Part shown: piece after piece, positions 1-6,218 of the stretch
Layout of the letters: every line of letters starts with the position of its first letter
Numbering within the stretch: the first letter of the stretch is position 1
Source of the DNA: an uncultured Oscillibacter sp.
GTDB taxonomy: Bacteria > Bacillota > Clostridia > Oscillospirales > Oscillospiraceae
Length of the DNA: 8,965 nucleotides
Direction: 5' to 3'
Assembly (NCBI GenBank): GCA_948435975.1
Contig: CAOJHG010000057.1
Span: forward strand, 1 to 8,965
Made by a program: the position numbers and the translations under genes
The notes under the pieces: generated by a model
Databases searched by the model: none
Told to the model about the DNA's origin: nothing
The model's input: only the letters and a program-made list of their open reading frames with translations

Positions 1-10
1 TTTTTGCCAT
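1..10 (-). CDS. Start of a leftward gene running off the window (first three codons)
   Basis: On the minus strand an ATG at 10..8 is followed by GCA AAA (Met-Ala-Lys), then the window ends. A strong AAGGAGG ribosome binding site lies at 25..19, eight bases before the ATG. The gene is divergent from the NAD(P)-binding gene at 143. It shares with that gene an intergenic region containing a perfect inverted repeat, an arrangement often seen when one of the pair encodes a local regulator (HxlR, MarR or TetR type). Only three codons are visible, so no product can be named. Confidence 0.55.
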
Positions 11-33
11 AGCACAGACCTCCTTGAATGAAA

Positions 34-100
34 ATATGCTCTAAGCTGTCCTCACCAATCACTGAAAAATCAGTTGATTAACAAGTCACTTAGAGCATAT
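34..100. promoter_or_regulatory. Symmetric divergent promoter region with perfect 12-bp inverted repeat
   Basis: ATATGCTCTAAG (34-45) and its exact reverse complement CTTAGAGCATAT (89-100) flank a second dyad, ACTGA-AAAA-TCAGT (61-74). Both are centred at about 67. A rightward promoter can be read as TTGATT (74-79), 18 bp, TATATC (98-103). A leftward one reads TTGGTG (58..53), 16 bp, TATTTT (36..31). The two -10 elements are mirror images about position 67, and each overlaps the outer end of a 12-bp arm. A dimeric repressor bound to the arms would cover both -10 sites. The repeats are seen directly; the promoter assignments and the repressor are inferred. Confidence 0.6.
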
Positions 101-142
101 ATCACCGGAGTTCAAACGCAAGATTCTATGGAGGAACACAAC

Positions 143-772
143 ATGAAAATCGCTGTTATCGGTGCCAATGGCAAGGCCGGCCGCCTGATTGTCCGGGAGG
201 CCTTGGACCGGGGCTTGGACGTAACCGCCGTGGTCCGTGGGGAGAACCGATCTGCCGCGGCAAAGGCCGTGACGAAGGATCTGTTTGCCCTGACGGCCGA
301 GGATCTGAAGGACTTCGACGTGGTGGTGAATGCCTTTGGCGCCTGGACGCCGGATACCGTCGGGGAAATTCCCAAGGCGGTTCGGCACCTCTGCGACGCG
401 CTCGCCCATACGAAGACCCGGCTGCTGATTGTGGGTGGTGCGGGAAGTCTCTATGTCAATCCAGAGCACACCCGCACGGTGGCGGATGGCCCCGATTTTC
501 CCGATGCGTTCAAGCCTCTGGCCGCGGCCCACGACAAAGCGCTGCGGCATCTCCGGGGGCGGAGGGATGTGAAGTGGACGTATGTCAGTCCCGCCGGAGA
601 CTTTCAGGCGGATGGCGCCCGCACTGGCGCGTATCTCCTGGGCGGTGAGGAACTGACCCTGAACAGCCGGGGAGAGAGCGTGGTCAGCTACGCCGATTAT
701 GCCGTCGCCATGGTGGATGAGGCCATTGGGGGAGAGCATGTTCAGGAGAGAATTTCCGTGGTGGGAAAATAA
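143..772 (+). CDS. NAD(P)-binding atypical SDR, putative NAD(P)H-flavin reductase-like protein (YwnB/COG2910-like)
   Basis: The 209-aa protein is a single Rossmann-fold domain of the NAD(P)H-binding/NmrA-like atypical SDR group. MKIAVIGANGKAGR at the N terminus gives beta1 and the GxNGxxGR dinucleotide loop (residues 7-14). Val31-Arg32 ends beta2, and this basic residue is compatible with NADPH. VGGAGSL (97-103) is a later core strand, and YVSPAGDF (137-144), GARTGAYLLGG (148-158) and SYADYAVAMVDE (172-183) match the C-terminal signature of this group. There is no catalytic YxxxK, as is usual for atypical SDRs. The ATG at 143 is chosen because GGAGG at 130-134 precedes it by eight bases and the fold starts at once; the ATG at 128 and an upstream in-frame extension lack such a site. 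It is cytoplasmic. The substrate is unknown: quinone, flavin or a reactive electrophile are all plausible. Confidence 0.85.
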   Translation: MKIAVIGANGKAGRLIVREALDRGLDVTAVVRGENRSAAAKAVTKDLFALTAEDLKDFDVVVNAFGAWTPDTVGEIPKAVRHLCDALAHTKTRLLIVGGAGSLYVNPEHTRTVADGPDFPDAFKPLAAAHDKALRHLRGRRDVKWTYVSPAGDFQADGARTGAYLLGGEELTLNSRGESVVSYADYAVAMVDEAIGGEHVQERISVVGK

Positions 773-784
773 GCGGTTAGAGAG

Positions 785-824
785 GGGCCGCTCCGTTTGA
801 TGGCGGGGCGGCCCTTTTGTTTTT
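785..824 (+). terminator. Rho-independent terminator after the NAD(P)-binding gene
   Basis: An 11-bp stem pairs GGGCCGCTCCG (785-795) with CGGGGCGGCCC (804-814), with one U-G wobble and an 8-base loop. The T-rich run TTTTGTTTTT (815-824) follows directly. It lies 13 bases after the stop codon. Confidence 0.9.
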
Positions 825-867
825 GTAAAAGAGTCCCCGGCATTTCCGGAGATTTCAATACGCGATA

Positions 868-888
868 ACCATACTTTATAAGCATGGT
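868..888. promoter_or_regulatory. 21-bp imperfect palindrome upstream of the SLH-flavodoxin promoter
   Basis: ACCATaCTT-T-ATAAGcATGGT is symmetric about 878 with 8 of 10 base pairs matching. It ends 20 bp before the predicted -35 of the next gene, a typical place for an activator or other transcription-factor site. No T-run follows, so it is not a terminator. Which factor binds is unknown. Confidence 0.4.
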
Positions 889-908
889 AAAGGATAGAAA
901 CAAAGTAT

Positions 909-937
909 TTTACATTTTAAAAAGCACCAGGTAAAAT
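909..937 (+). promoter_or_regulatory. Sigma-A type promoter of the SLH-flavodoxin gene
   Basis: TTTACA (909-914), a 17-bp spacer and TAAAAT (932-937) give a near-consensus promoter. Transcription would start near 944, leaving a leader of about 55 nt before the ATG at 999. The in-frame ATG at 936 overlaps the -10 element, which argues against it as the translation start. Confidence 0.65.
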
Positions 938-998
938 GGGGACTGTCAAACAGGCAGCTCCCGTGTTTTATTTCGTGCCGGTAGAAAGGAAGATTGTT

Positions 999-2513
999 AT
1001 GAAACCGATGAAAATCTGCGGCTATGTTTTGGCCTTGTGCATGGCTCTGCCCCTGGCGCTTACGGCCTTTGCTGCGGACGGGGCGTCCTTTTCCGATGTG
1101 GACGCCGGCGCCTCTTATGCCCGCGCGGTCCGGTGGGCGGCGGACAACGGTTATGTTAACGGCTACAGCGACGGGCGTTTCGGCGTGGATGAGGTGGTGA
1201 CCCGGGCGCAGCTCTCCGCCATATTCCACCGGGCCGCAGGGAGTCCCGCCGCCTCGGGGGAACTCCGCTTTTCCGATGTGGCGGCGACGGCCTATTATAG
1301 GAGTGCGGCTGGCTGGGCGGCGGACGGCGGCCTGATCAACGGCTACGCGGATGGGCGCTTTGGCGTGAACGATCCGGTGACCCGCCAGCAGTTGGCCGCC
1401 ATTCTCTGGCGCTGGGCGGGCAGTCCGGCGGCCTCCGGAGAGGATTACGCAGACGAAGCAGACATCGCCGCTTACGCGCGGACCGCAGTGGATTGGAGTC
1501 GTTCCAACGGTATCCTTTCCGGACGGGCGGACGGACGCTTCGCCCCGGCGGACGGCGCCACGCGGGCGGAGGTGGTTTCCGCCCTGTATCAATACCGGCG
1601 GCTGCCGGGCGGCAGTGAACTCCCTGAAGTACCCGGGTCCTCCGATGTTTCCGATAGTTCCCGGATTCTGGTGGCCTATTTTTCCGCCACGAACCAAACG
1701 GGGAATCTGGCCAATCGCTTGGCCGGTATTCTGCATGCGGATCTTTACGAGATTATTCCCGCTCAGCCTTACACCTCCGCCGATCTGAATTACACAGATT
1801 CCGGCTGCCGGGCCAACCGGGAGCAAAACGACCCCGCCGCCCGTCCTGCCATCGCTGGTTCGGCGGAGAATCTGGCGGACTATGATACCGTGTTCCTGGG
1901 TTACCCCATCTGGCACGGACAGGCCCCAAGGATCATCTGCACCTTTCTGGAAAGCGGCGATTTCGCCGGAAAGTCCATCGTGCCGTTCTGCACCTCCGGC
2001 AGCAGCGGAATTGGCTCCAGCGCGGACCATCTTCAGGTCCTGACGCCGGACGCCCATTGGCTGGAAGGACGGCGTTTCAGCGGCGGTGCTTCCCAAGACA
2101 CCGTGGAAGAATGGGTGAACAGCCTGAAACTAGCGGAGTCCGGAACAGCCGCAGAAGAGGAGACTCTGGAAATCCAGGTCAACGGAACCGCGATCGCCGC
2201 CCGTCTGGCGAAGAACTCCTCCGCCCAGGCTTTGGCGGAACTGCTGGCGGAGGGACCCCGTACGATTGAGATGCGTGACTATGGCGGCATGGAGAAGGTG
2301 GGGCCTCTGGGGCAAACCCTTCCCACAAACAACGAGCGAATTACTACCCAGGCGGGAGACCTGGCGTTGTATCAGGGGAATCAGTTGGTCATTTACTACG
2401 CCGCTAATACCTGGAGTCTCACCCGCCTGGGCAAAATCCAAGGGGTGACCGCCCAGGAGCTGCGGGACATTCTGGGCGGGGGGGATGTCAGCGTTACACT
2501 GTCCTTGCGCTGA
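999..2513 (+). CDS. Exported SLH(x3)-flavodoxin-cyclophilin-like fusion protein
   Basis: The protein has 504 residues. Residues 1-25 form a Sec signal peptide (basic MKPMK, hydrophobic core, AFA-A cleavage near 25/26). Three SLH repeats follow, at about 31-83, 91-143 and 150-201. Each has a W(A/S)xxxG core, a GYxDGRF-type turn (degenerate GRADGRF in the third) and a TRAQ, TRQQ or TRAE motif (68-71, 128-131, 188-191), the part that in known SLH domains binds pyruvylated wall polymer. Residues 222-376 match a flavodoxin-like domain (Flavodoxin_4 type): RILVAYFSATNQTGN is beta1 plus the FMN phosphate loop, YDTVFLGYPIWHG (295-307) is the FMN-proximal segment, and VPFCTSGSSGIG (328-339) follows. 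Residues 390-504 resemble the cyclophilin-like domain (PF18050 type), with MRDYGGMEKVGPLG and QGNQLVIYYA. The ATG at 999 is chosen for AAGGAAG (986-992) and the signal peptide. It is a monocistronic unit. I infer a wall-anchored flavoprotein on the outer face of the membrane; its electron partner is unknown. Confidence 0.88.
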   Translation: MKPMKICGYVLALCMALPLALTAFAADGASFSDVDAGASYARAVRWAADNGYVNGYSDGRFGVDEVVTRAQLSAIFHRAAGSPAASGELRFSDVAATAYYRSAAGWAADGGLINGYADGRFGVNDPVTRQQLAAILWRWAGSPAASGEDYADEADIAAYARTAVDWSRSNGILSGRADGRFAPADGATRAEVVSALYQYRRLPGGSELPEVPGSSDVSDSSRILVAYFSATNQTGNLANRLAGILHADLYEIIPAQPYTSADLNYTDSGCRANREQNDPAARPAIAGSAENLADYDTVFLGYPIWHGQAPRIICTFLESGDFAGKSIVPFCTSGSSGIGSSADHLQVLTPDAHWLEGRRFSGGASQDTVEEWVNSLKLAESGTAAEEETLEIQVNGTAIAARLAKNSSAQALAELLAEGPRTIEMRDYGGMEKVGPLGQTLPTNNERITTQAGDLALYQGNQLVIYYAANTWSLTRLGKIQGVTAQELRDILGGGDVSVTLSLR

Positions 2514-2515
2514 GG

Positions 2516-2553
2516 AACCGGGGCGGGGAGGCCTGTTGCCTGCGCCCCGGTTT
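2516..2553 (+). terminator. Hairpin terminator after the SLH-flavodoxin gene
   Basis: A perfect 10-bp stem pairs AACCGGGGCG (2516-2525) with CGCCCCGGTT (2543-2552). An inner AGGC/GCCT stem (2529-2532 with 2538-2541) extends it. The following T-run is weak (GTTTCTGT), so termination may be incomplete. The right arm overlaps a predicted -35 element for the next unit. Confidence 0.7.
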
Positions 2554-2565
2554 CTGTAATATAAT
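2536..2565 (+). promoter_or_regulatory. Promoter with consensus -10 (TATAAT) ahead of a structured RNA
   Basis: TTGCCT (2536-2541), an 18-bp spacer and a perfect TATAAT (2560-2565). Initiation would fall near 2572, right at the start of the hairpin-rich segment 2570-2669. The -35 lies within the preceding terminator hairpin. No open reading frame begins soon after it. Confidence 0.5.
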
Positions 2566-2569
2566 GTTT

Positions 2570-2672
2570 CCTTTGAAGGGCCCAATTCCAAAGGCCCGCG
2601 TATAAAACGGCCTCATCTAGACGACAGGTCCCAAGGGACCTATCCGGACTGGGTGAGGCTGTGCCTTTTATA
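2570..2672 (+). ncRNA. Putative structured RNA (small RNA or leader) of about 100 nt, family not recognised
   Basis: ACGGCCTCA (2607-2615) pairs with TGAGGCTGT (2654-2662) with one G-U. AGGTCCC (2626-2632) pairs with GGGACCT (2635-2641) inside it. AAAGGC (2590-2595) pairs with GCCTTT (2663-2668), contiguous with the outer right arm. A T-rich TTTTATAT follows. The AAAGG segment could instead pair with CCTTTG at 2570-2575, so two exclusive folds exist, as in attenuators and riboswitches. I could not match it to purine, fluoride, ZTP, guanidine, THF, glycine, TPP, FMN, cobalamin or T-box consensus features. It may be an independent small RNA or a leader of the operon at 2767. Confidence 0.4.
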
Positions 2673-2685
2673 TGAGAATCTCTCA
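2673..2685. promoter_or_regulatory. LysR-type operator box, operon copy (TGAGA-N3-TCTCA)
   Basis: The box reads TGAGAATCTCTCA, a T-N11-A motif with inverted-repeat arms. Its centre (2679) is 52 bases upstream of the predicted -10 at 2731, or about -64 from the start site, where LysR-type regulators usually place their recognition site. The same box with the same spacing occurs at 8023-8035 next to the lysR gene in this window. Regulation by that LysR protein is inferred. Confidence 0.7.
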
Positions 2686-2708
2686 CAGTAGTTGTATGCA
2701 GTCGCGTT

Positions 2709-2736
2709 TTTACTTTCAGGCGCCGTCTGTTAAACT
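2709..2736 (+). promoter_or_regulatory. Promoter of the 2767-6926 operon
   Basis: TTTACT (2709-2714), 16 bp, TAAACT (2731-2736). The -35 is poor, as expected for an activator-dependent promoter. The spacing to the LysR box matches the one in front of iorA, which supports the assignment. Predicted initiation is near 2743. Confidence 0.5.
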
Positions 2737-2766
2737 GAACTTACGCTCCCCCGAATTGCCTGCTTA

Positions 2767-3333
2767 TTGGGGAGAGATTTTACAGCTGGTGACAAGAAAA
2801 TAAGGTGTGACGGTGCGTGCATTGGAAAATTATTGGAATACATAGAAAAATCCCGCTTTTTACTGATTTCTGAGTCAGGGGAAGATCCCCGTGTCATCCA
2901 CCACCTGGAGCCGGAAAACGGTTGCCTTTTCGTAAGCTGGGTGCTCCGCCGTTCACTGGAGAGGTCTCTCCTTTACGGAAGTATTCCCTTTACCCGAGGC
3001 AGGGAGGGATGTCCGCTGCGAGGGGTTCTGGTTTGTGATCTACGGCTCAGCCCAGGCAGCGCCATCTGGAGCGCGCAGGTGTCGATGGCACGGTTCACCG
3101 CGGGGAAGCCGCTGATTTTCGTCGTACCGGACCGAAAGGCCTATCCGACCTTCGAGGGTCTGGTTCCATCGTCTCTGGAGGAACTGCGGGTGACTGCGGC
3201 CGCCTTCGCGAAGTCTCATCTGGAGGAAGCTTCTTCGGATGTGGAGATTGGCGGGAGGGAACAGGCGGAGTCCCTACTGGAGAAAGGCCTTCTGGCCTAT
3301 AAGCTGCATAGACACTTCCAGTACCAGCGATAA
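2767..3333 (+). CDS. Hypothetical protein, first gene of the LysR-controlled operon; start uncertain
   Basis: The frame is open from 2734 to the TAA at 3331 and gives up to 188 aa from a TTG at 2767. I do not recognise the family. There is no signal peptide or membrane segment. The middle, LRGVLVCDLRLSPG then GKPLIFVVPDRKAYP, reads like strands and turns of an alpha/beta nucleotide- or substrate-binding fold; this is a weak impression. The start is a problem. TTG 2767 has no ribosome binding site, and the next in-frame TTG (2833) has only a weak one. A GTG at 2813 in another frame has AAGGTG five bases upstream and encodes VRALENYW before a stop. One added base near 2830 would join it to LEYIEKSRF in this frame, so an N-terminal frameshift is possible. 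The DUF554 gene follows 31 bases after the stop. Confidence 0.55.
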   Translation: MGRDFTAGDKKIRCDGACIGKLLEYIEKSRFLLISESGEDPRVIHHLEPENGCLFVSWVLRRSLERSLLYGSIPFTRGREGCPLRGVLVCDLRLSPGSAIWSAQVSMARFTAGKPLIFVVPDRKAYPTFEGLVPSSLEELRVTAAAFAKSHLEEASSDVEIGGREQAESLLEKGLLAYKLHRHFQYQR

Positions 3334-3364
3334 GGAGAGCCTTTGCGCAGGGGAGGAATTACGA

Positions 3365-4059
3365 ATGTTTGGAGTCATTGTCAACACCTATACGGTTATT
3401 CTGGGCAGTGCCGCGGGGCTGCTGTTCAAACAGGGGATTCCGCCCAGGATCTCGCAGACGATTATCTTTTCCATCGTCCTTTGCTCCGCGGTGATTGGCG
3501 TCCGGGGCTGCGTGGAGAGCGGCGGGTCTCTGGTGCTGGTGCTTTCATTGGTCACCGGCACGGCCATGGGAGCCGATCTGGACATCCAGGGGAAGCTGAG
3601 CCATCTGGGGGAGATGTTCGGAAAGGAAGGGGAGACCGCACAGGTATTCCTTTCAGAGGGCTTTGTATTCGCCTGCCTAATGTTCTGCGTGGGGGCCATG
3701 ACCATCAAGGGGCCTTGAACGCGGGATTGAACCACGACAACAGCATGCTGTATACCAAATCCCTGATGGACCTGATTTGCTCCTGCATGCTGACGGTGAG
3801 CCTGGGCAGGGGAGTTCTGCTGTCGTCGGGATTTGTACTTGTGTATGAGGGCGCTCTGGTGCTGCTGGCCGGGACGCTGGCCCCGGTTTTGACGGGGCCG
3901 ATGGTCGCGGAGATCACCGACGTGGGCTCCGCGTTCATTATCGCTTTGGGGCTGAATGTGATGGATTTTGAAAAATTGCACGTGGCAAATTTCCTTCCCG
4001 CCGTGCTGCTTGCCCCGTTTTTCTGTTGGGCGATTTCCCTGCTGCCCGCCGGTTTTTAA
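3365..4059 (+). pseudogene. DUF554 (YqgA-like) membrane protein, disrupted by a one-base frameshift
   Basis: An ATG at 3365, eight bases after GGGGAGG (3350-3356), opens a frame beginning MFGVIVNTYTVILGSAAGLL, the standard DUF554 N terminus. It runs through SLVTGTAMGADLDIQGKLSH and FVFACLMFCVGAMTIKG, then meets TGA at 3716-3718 after 117 codons. The family continues at exactly this point in the -1 frame: ALNAGLNHDNSMLYTKSLMD through GLNVMDFEKLHVANFLPAV to the TAA at 4057-4059. Restoring one G in the GGGG run (3709-3712) joins them into about 231 aa, the usual family length. Both halves have hydrophobic helices, so the intact product would be a polytopic inner-membrane protein of unknown function. 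It lies between the unrecognised gene and tyrA. Sequencing error, true mutation or slippage on the G run are all possible. Confidence 0.85.
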
Positions 4060-4109
4060 AACCGGGCTGATGAGAGAACAGGGAAGCGGATTGAAAGGAG
4101 AGAGGAGAT

Positions 4110-4973
4110 ATGGGTAACGTCGCTGTGGTTGCGGGCTTGGGACTGATCGGCGGTTCTATGGCCAAGGCTTTGAAAACATACAACAACTATAGGGTCTGCG
4201 GCTGGAACCGCACACGATCGGTGGCGGAAAAGGCCTTTGCCGAAGGCGCCATTGACGGCGTGGCTGACGAGGAGATGTTGTCTCAATGTGATTTGTTGCT
4301 GCCGGCGCTGTATCCCCAGGCCACGGTGGCGTTCCTGCAAAATGTCATTCCCCGGATGAAAGCCGGTGCGCAGGTGGTGGCTCTGGCGGGTGTCAAGGGT
4401 TTCGTTGTGGAGGCGGTGACTCCCGTCGCCCGGCGCTTTGGCATCCGCTATACCGGGGGACACTCTGTGGCGGGACTGGAAAAATGCGGTTATGAGCGCT
4501 CGGCTCCCGATCTGTTCCAGGGGGCCAGTATGATCTTGGTCCCTATCGCTACCACGGAAGTGGGGGATCTGATGGAGTTGGGGGCACTGTTCCGTAAAAT
4601 TGGTTTTGGAAAGATCAAATTCTGTACCCCCCAGACTCATGACCGGATGATCGCCTATACCTCTCAGCTTCCCCACGTAATTTCCAACTCCTACGTGAAG
4701 AGTTTGGTGGCCGGAGGGCTGGAGGGTTTTACTGGGGGAAGCTGCCGGGACATGTCCCGGACCGCGTGCTTAAACGAAACGATGTGGACGGAGCTGTTCC
4801 TACTGAACAGGAAACACTTGCTTCCGGAGATCGACCAGCTGCTCTCTGACGTCTCGGAGCTCCGGGCGGCTTTGGAAGAAGGGGACGCGGCGGGCCTGGA
4901 GCGGCTCTTGCGCCGAGGACGGGAGGATAAGGAGCGCATGGAAGTGCCGCTGCCGGAACGGCCGGGCGCATAA
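4110..4973 (+). CDS. tyrA: Prephenate dehydrogenase-like protein (TyrA family)
   Basis: The 287-aa protein has an N-terminal Rossmann domain, GLGLIGGS at 9-16, and a helical C-terminal domain. The GGHSVAGLEKCGY segment (116-128) holds His118, equivalent to the catalytic histidine in GGHPMAG of known enzymes. THDRM (176-180), TSQLPH (184-189) and SCRDMSRTA (211-219), with the arginines expected to hold the substrate carboxylates, complete the family signature. The known reaction is oxidative decarboxylation of prephenate to 4-hydroxyphenylpyruvate. The end of beta2 reads GWNRT, without the acidic residue typical of NAD-specific enzymes, so NADP use is plausible. There is no chorismate mutase or ACT domain, so no built-in tyrosine feedback. 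The start has a GAGAGGAGA site just upstream. It sits with transport and B3/4 genes rather than with aro genes, suggesting an accessory or inducible role. Confidence 0.85.
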   Translation: MGNVAVVAGLGLIGGSMAKALKTYNNYRVCGWNRTRSVAEKAFAEGAIDGVADEEMLSQCDLLLPALYPQATVAFLQNVIPRMKAGAQVVALAGVKGFVVEAVTPVARRFGIRYTGGHSVAGLEKCGYERSAPDLFQGASMILVPIATTEVGDLMELGALFRKIGFGKIKFCTPQTHDRMIAYTSQLPHVISNSYVKSLVAGGLEGFTGGSCRDMSRTACLNETMWTELFLLNRKHLLPEIDQLLSDVSELRAALEEGDAAGLERLLRRGREDKERMEVPLPERPGA

Positions 4974-4987
4974 AGAAGGAGGGGATG

Positions 4988-6201
4988 ATGACGTTGATAA
5001 GGGATTTGAAACAGAGGTATTGGTATTTGGCGGCAGGGACGGGTCTGCTTTTGCTGGTGGGCGTTGTGTACGCTTGGTCCATTCTCTCCGCGCCTCTGGC
5101 GGAGGCTTTTGGCTGGAACAGCCAGGATCTGAGTTTAAACTTTACGGTAATGATGAGCTTTTTCTGCCTCAGCGGTATTCTGGGCGGTGTCCTTTGTGCG
5201 CGGACAGGTTCTCCGAAGCTGTCTTTGCTGTTGGCGGCGGCCTGCTCTCTGGGAGGATTTTTATGCACGGCTTTTTGTACCGGGGGACAGCTCCTCCGGC
5301 TATACCTGTTTTATGGCGTTTTGGTGGGCGCAGGTGCGGGCTTTGCCTATAACGCCGTGATCGGATGTGTCTCTGCCTGGTTCCCGGAAAAGAGGGGCTT
5401 TGCCTCCGGCGTTCTGCTTATGGGTTTTGGCTCCAGCACGCTGCTGCTGGGCGGCGGGGCCTCCGCGCTGATGGAAGCGGGAACACTGTCTTGGCAGAGC
5501 GCCTACCTGGCCATTGGCGTGCTTCTCTGCCTGGGCCTGGTTTTGGGGAGCTTGATCCTGGGCCATCCTGGCCCGGGAGCGTCCCTGCCGGCCCCGCCGC
5601 GACGGAAAAGGCGGCGGAAAGCCTCTCCACCGGGAAGATGGTCCAGACCAGGGCCTTTTGGCTGTTCTTTCTGTTCGCGGTGGCGGGGGGAGGCATTGGC
5701 TCCGGCGTCATAGCCCATGCCGGGCCGATTGCCGCGTCCTCCGGGGTGGCCGGAGCTACAGCGGTCTATGTGGGATTGCTGTCCGTGTCCAACGGCGTGG
5801 GCCGGGTGATCTTCGGAATGTTATACGACCGTCTGGGCAGAAAGGCGCCGATGCTGCTCGCCGTGGTCTTCTTCGGCAGCGCGCTGGCCCTGATGGCTTG
5901 TTCGCTGCAAGTCCAGATCCCGGCGCTGGTGGTTCCAGCTTATCTGTTGATCGGCGCGTCCTACGGAGCTGTTCCCACTATGGCGGCGGCCTATACCGCA
6001 GCCCGGTTCGGGCCGAAGTTCTATTCCACCAATTTCAGCGTCATGAATCTGACGTTAATGTGCTCCTCCTTCTCATCGGTAGTCAGCGGAACGCTGTATA
6101 TGGCATCCGGTACCTATCTTTCCTCCTTGGGCTTTTACGCCGCCCTCTGCGGCTGTATGGCGGTGATGTGCCTGCTGCTGAACGGCGGGCGTAGAAAATA
6201 G
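4988..6201 (+). pseudogene. MFS carrier, OFA (oxalate/formate antiporter)-like, disrupted by a one-base frameshift
   Basis: The first frame encodes YWYLAAGTGLLLLVGVVYAWS and AFGWNSQDLSLNFTVMM, the characteristic OFA-family N terminus, and covers membrane segments 1-6 before becoming non-family (PPRRKRRRKASPP) and stopping at 5711-5713. The -1 frame continues the protein as AATEKAAESL then TRAFWLFFLFAVAGGGIGSG, with VIFGMLYDRLGRKAP as the second MFS A-like motif, to the TAG at 6199-6201. One base lost between about 5570 and 5600 explains it, and the repaired length is about 404 aa with 12 segments. The break lies in the central cytoplasmic loop. An ATG at 5638 could restart the second half, but its ribosome site is weak. 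ATG 4988 is preferred over 4985 because AAGGAGG (4976-4982) is then five bases away. OFA carriers move small carboxylates; an aromatic acid is a guess from context. Confidence 0.85.
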
Positions 6202-6218
6202 AAAGCGAGGTGTTTCTC

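Noticed and set aside
86..739. Minus-strand open frame of about 217 codons opposite the NAD(P)-binding gene
   Set aside because: Antisense shadow of a conserved Rossmann-fold gene with no recognisable protein features.
939..962. Hairpin GGGA-CTGT/ACAG-TCCC followed by TTTTATTT, possible attenuator in the SLH gene leader
   Set aside because: The predicted transcription start (about 944) lies inside the left arm, so the full stem would not be transcribed from that promoter, and a 5-base bulge weakens it.
876..2096. Long minus-strand open frame of about 406 codons opposite the SLH-flavodoxin gene
   Set aside because: It is antisense to a clear multi-domain protein, its translation has repeated Arg/Gly/Pro-rich low-information sequence, and no ribosome site or family motif supports it. 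GC-rich codon use commonly creates such shadows.
2570..2672. T-box or other known riboswitch controlling the operon with tyrA
   Set aside because: No T-box sequence or specifier stem pattern was visible, and no conserved core of the common riboswitch classes could be matched, so only an unclassified structured RNA is claimed.
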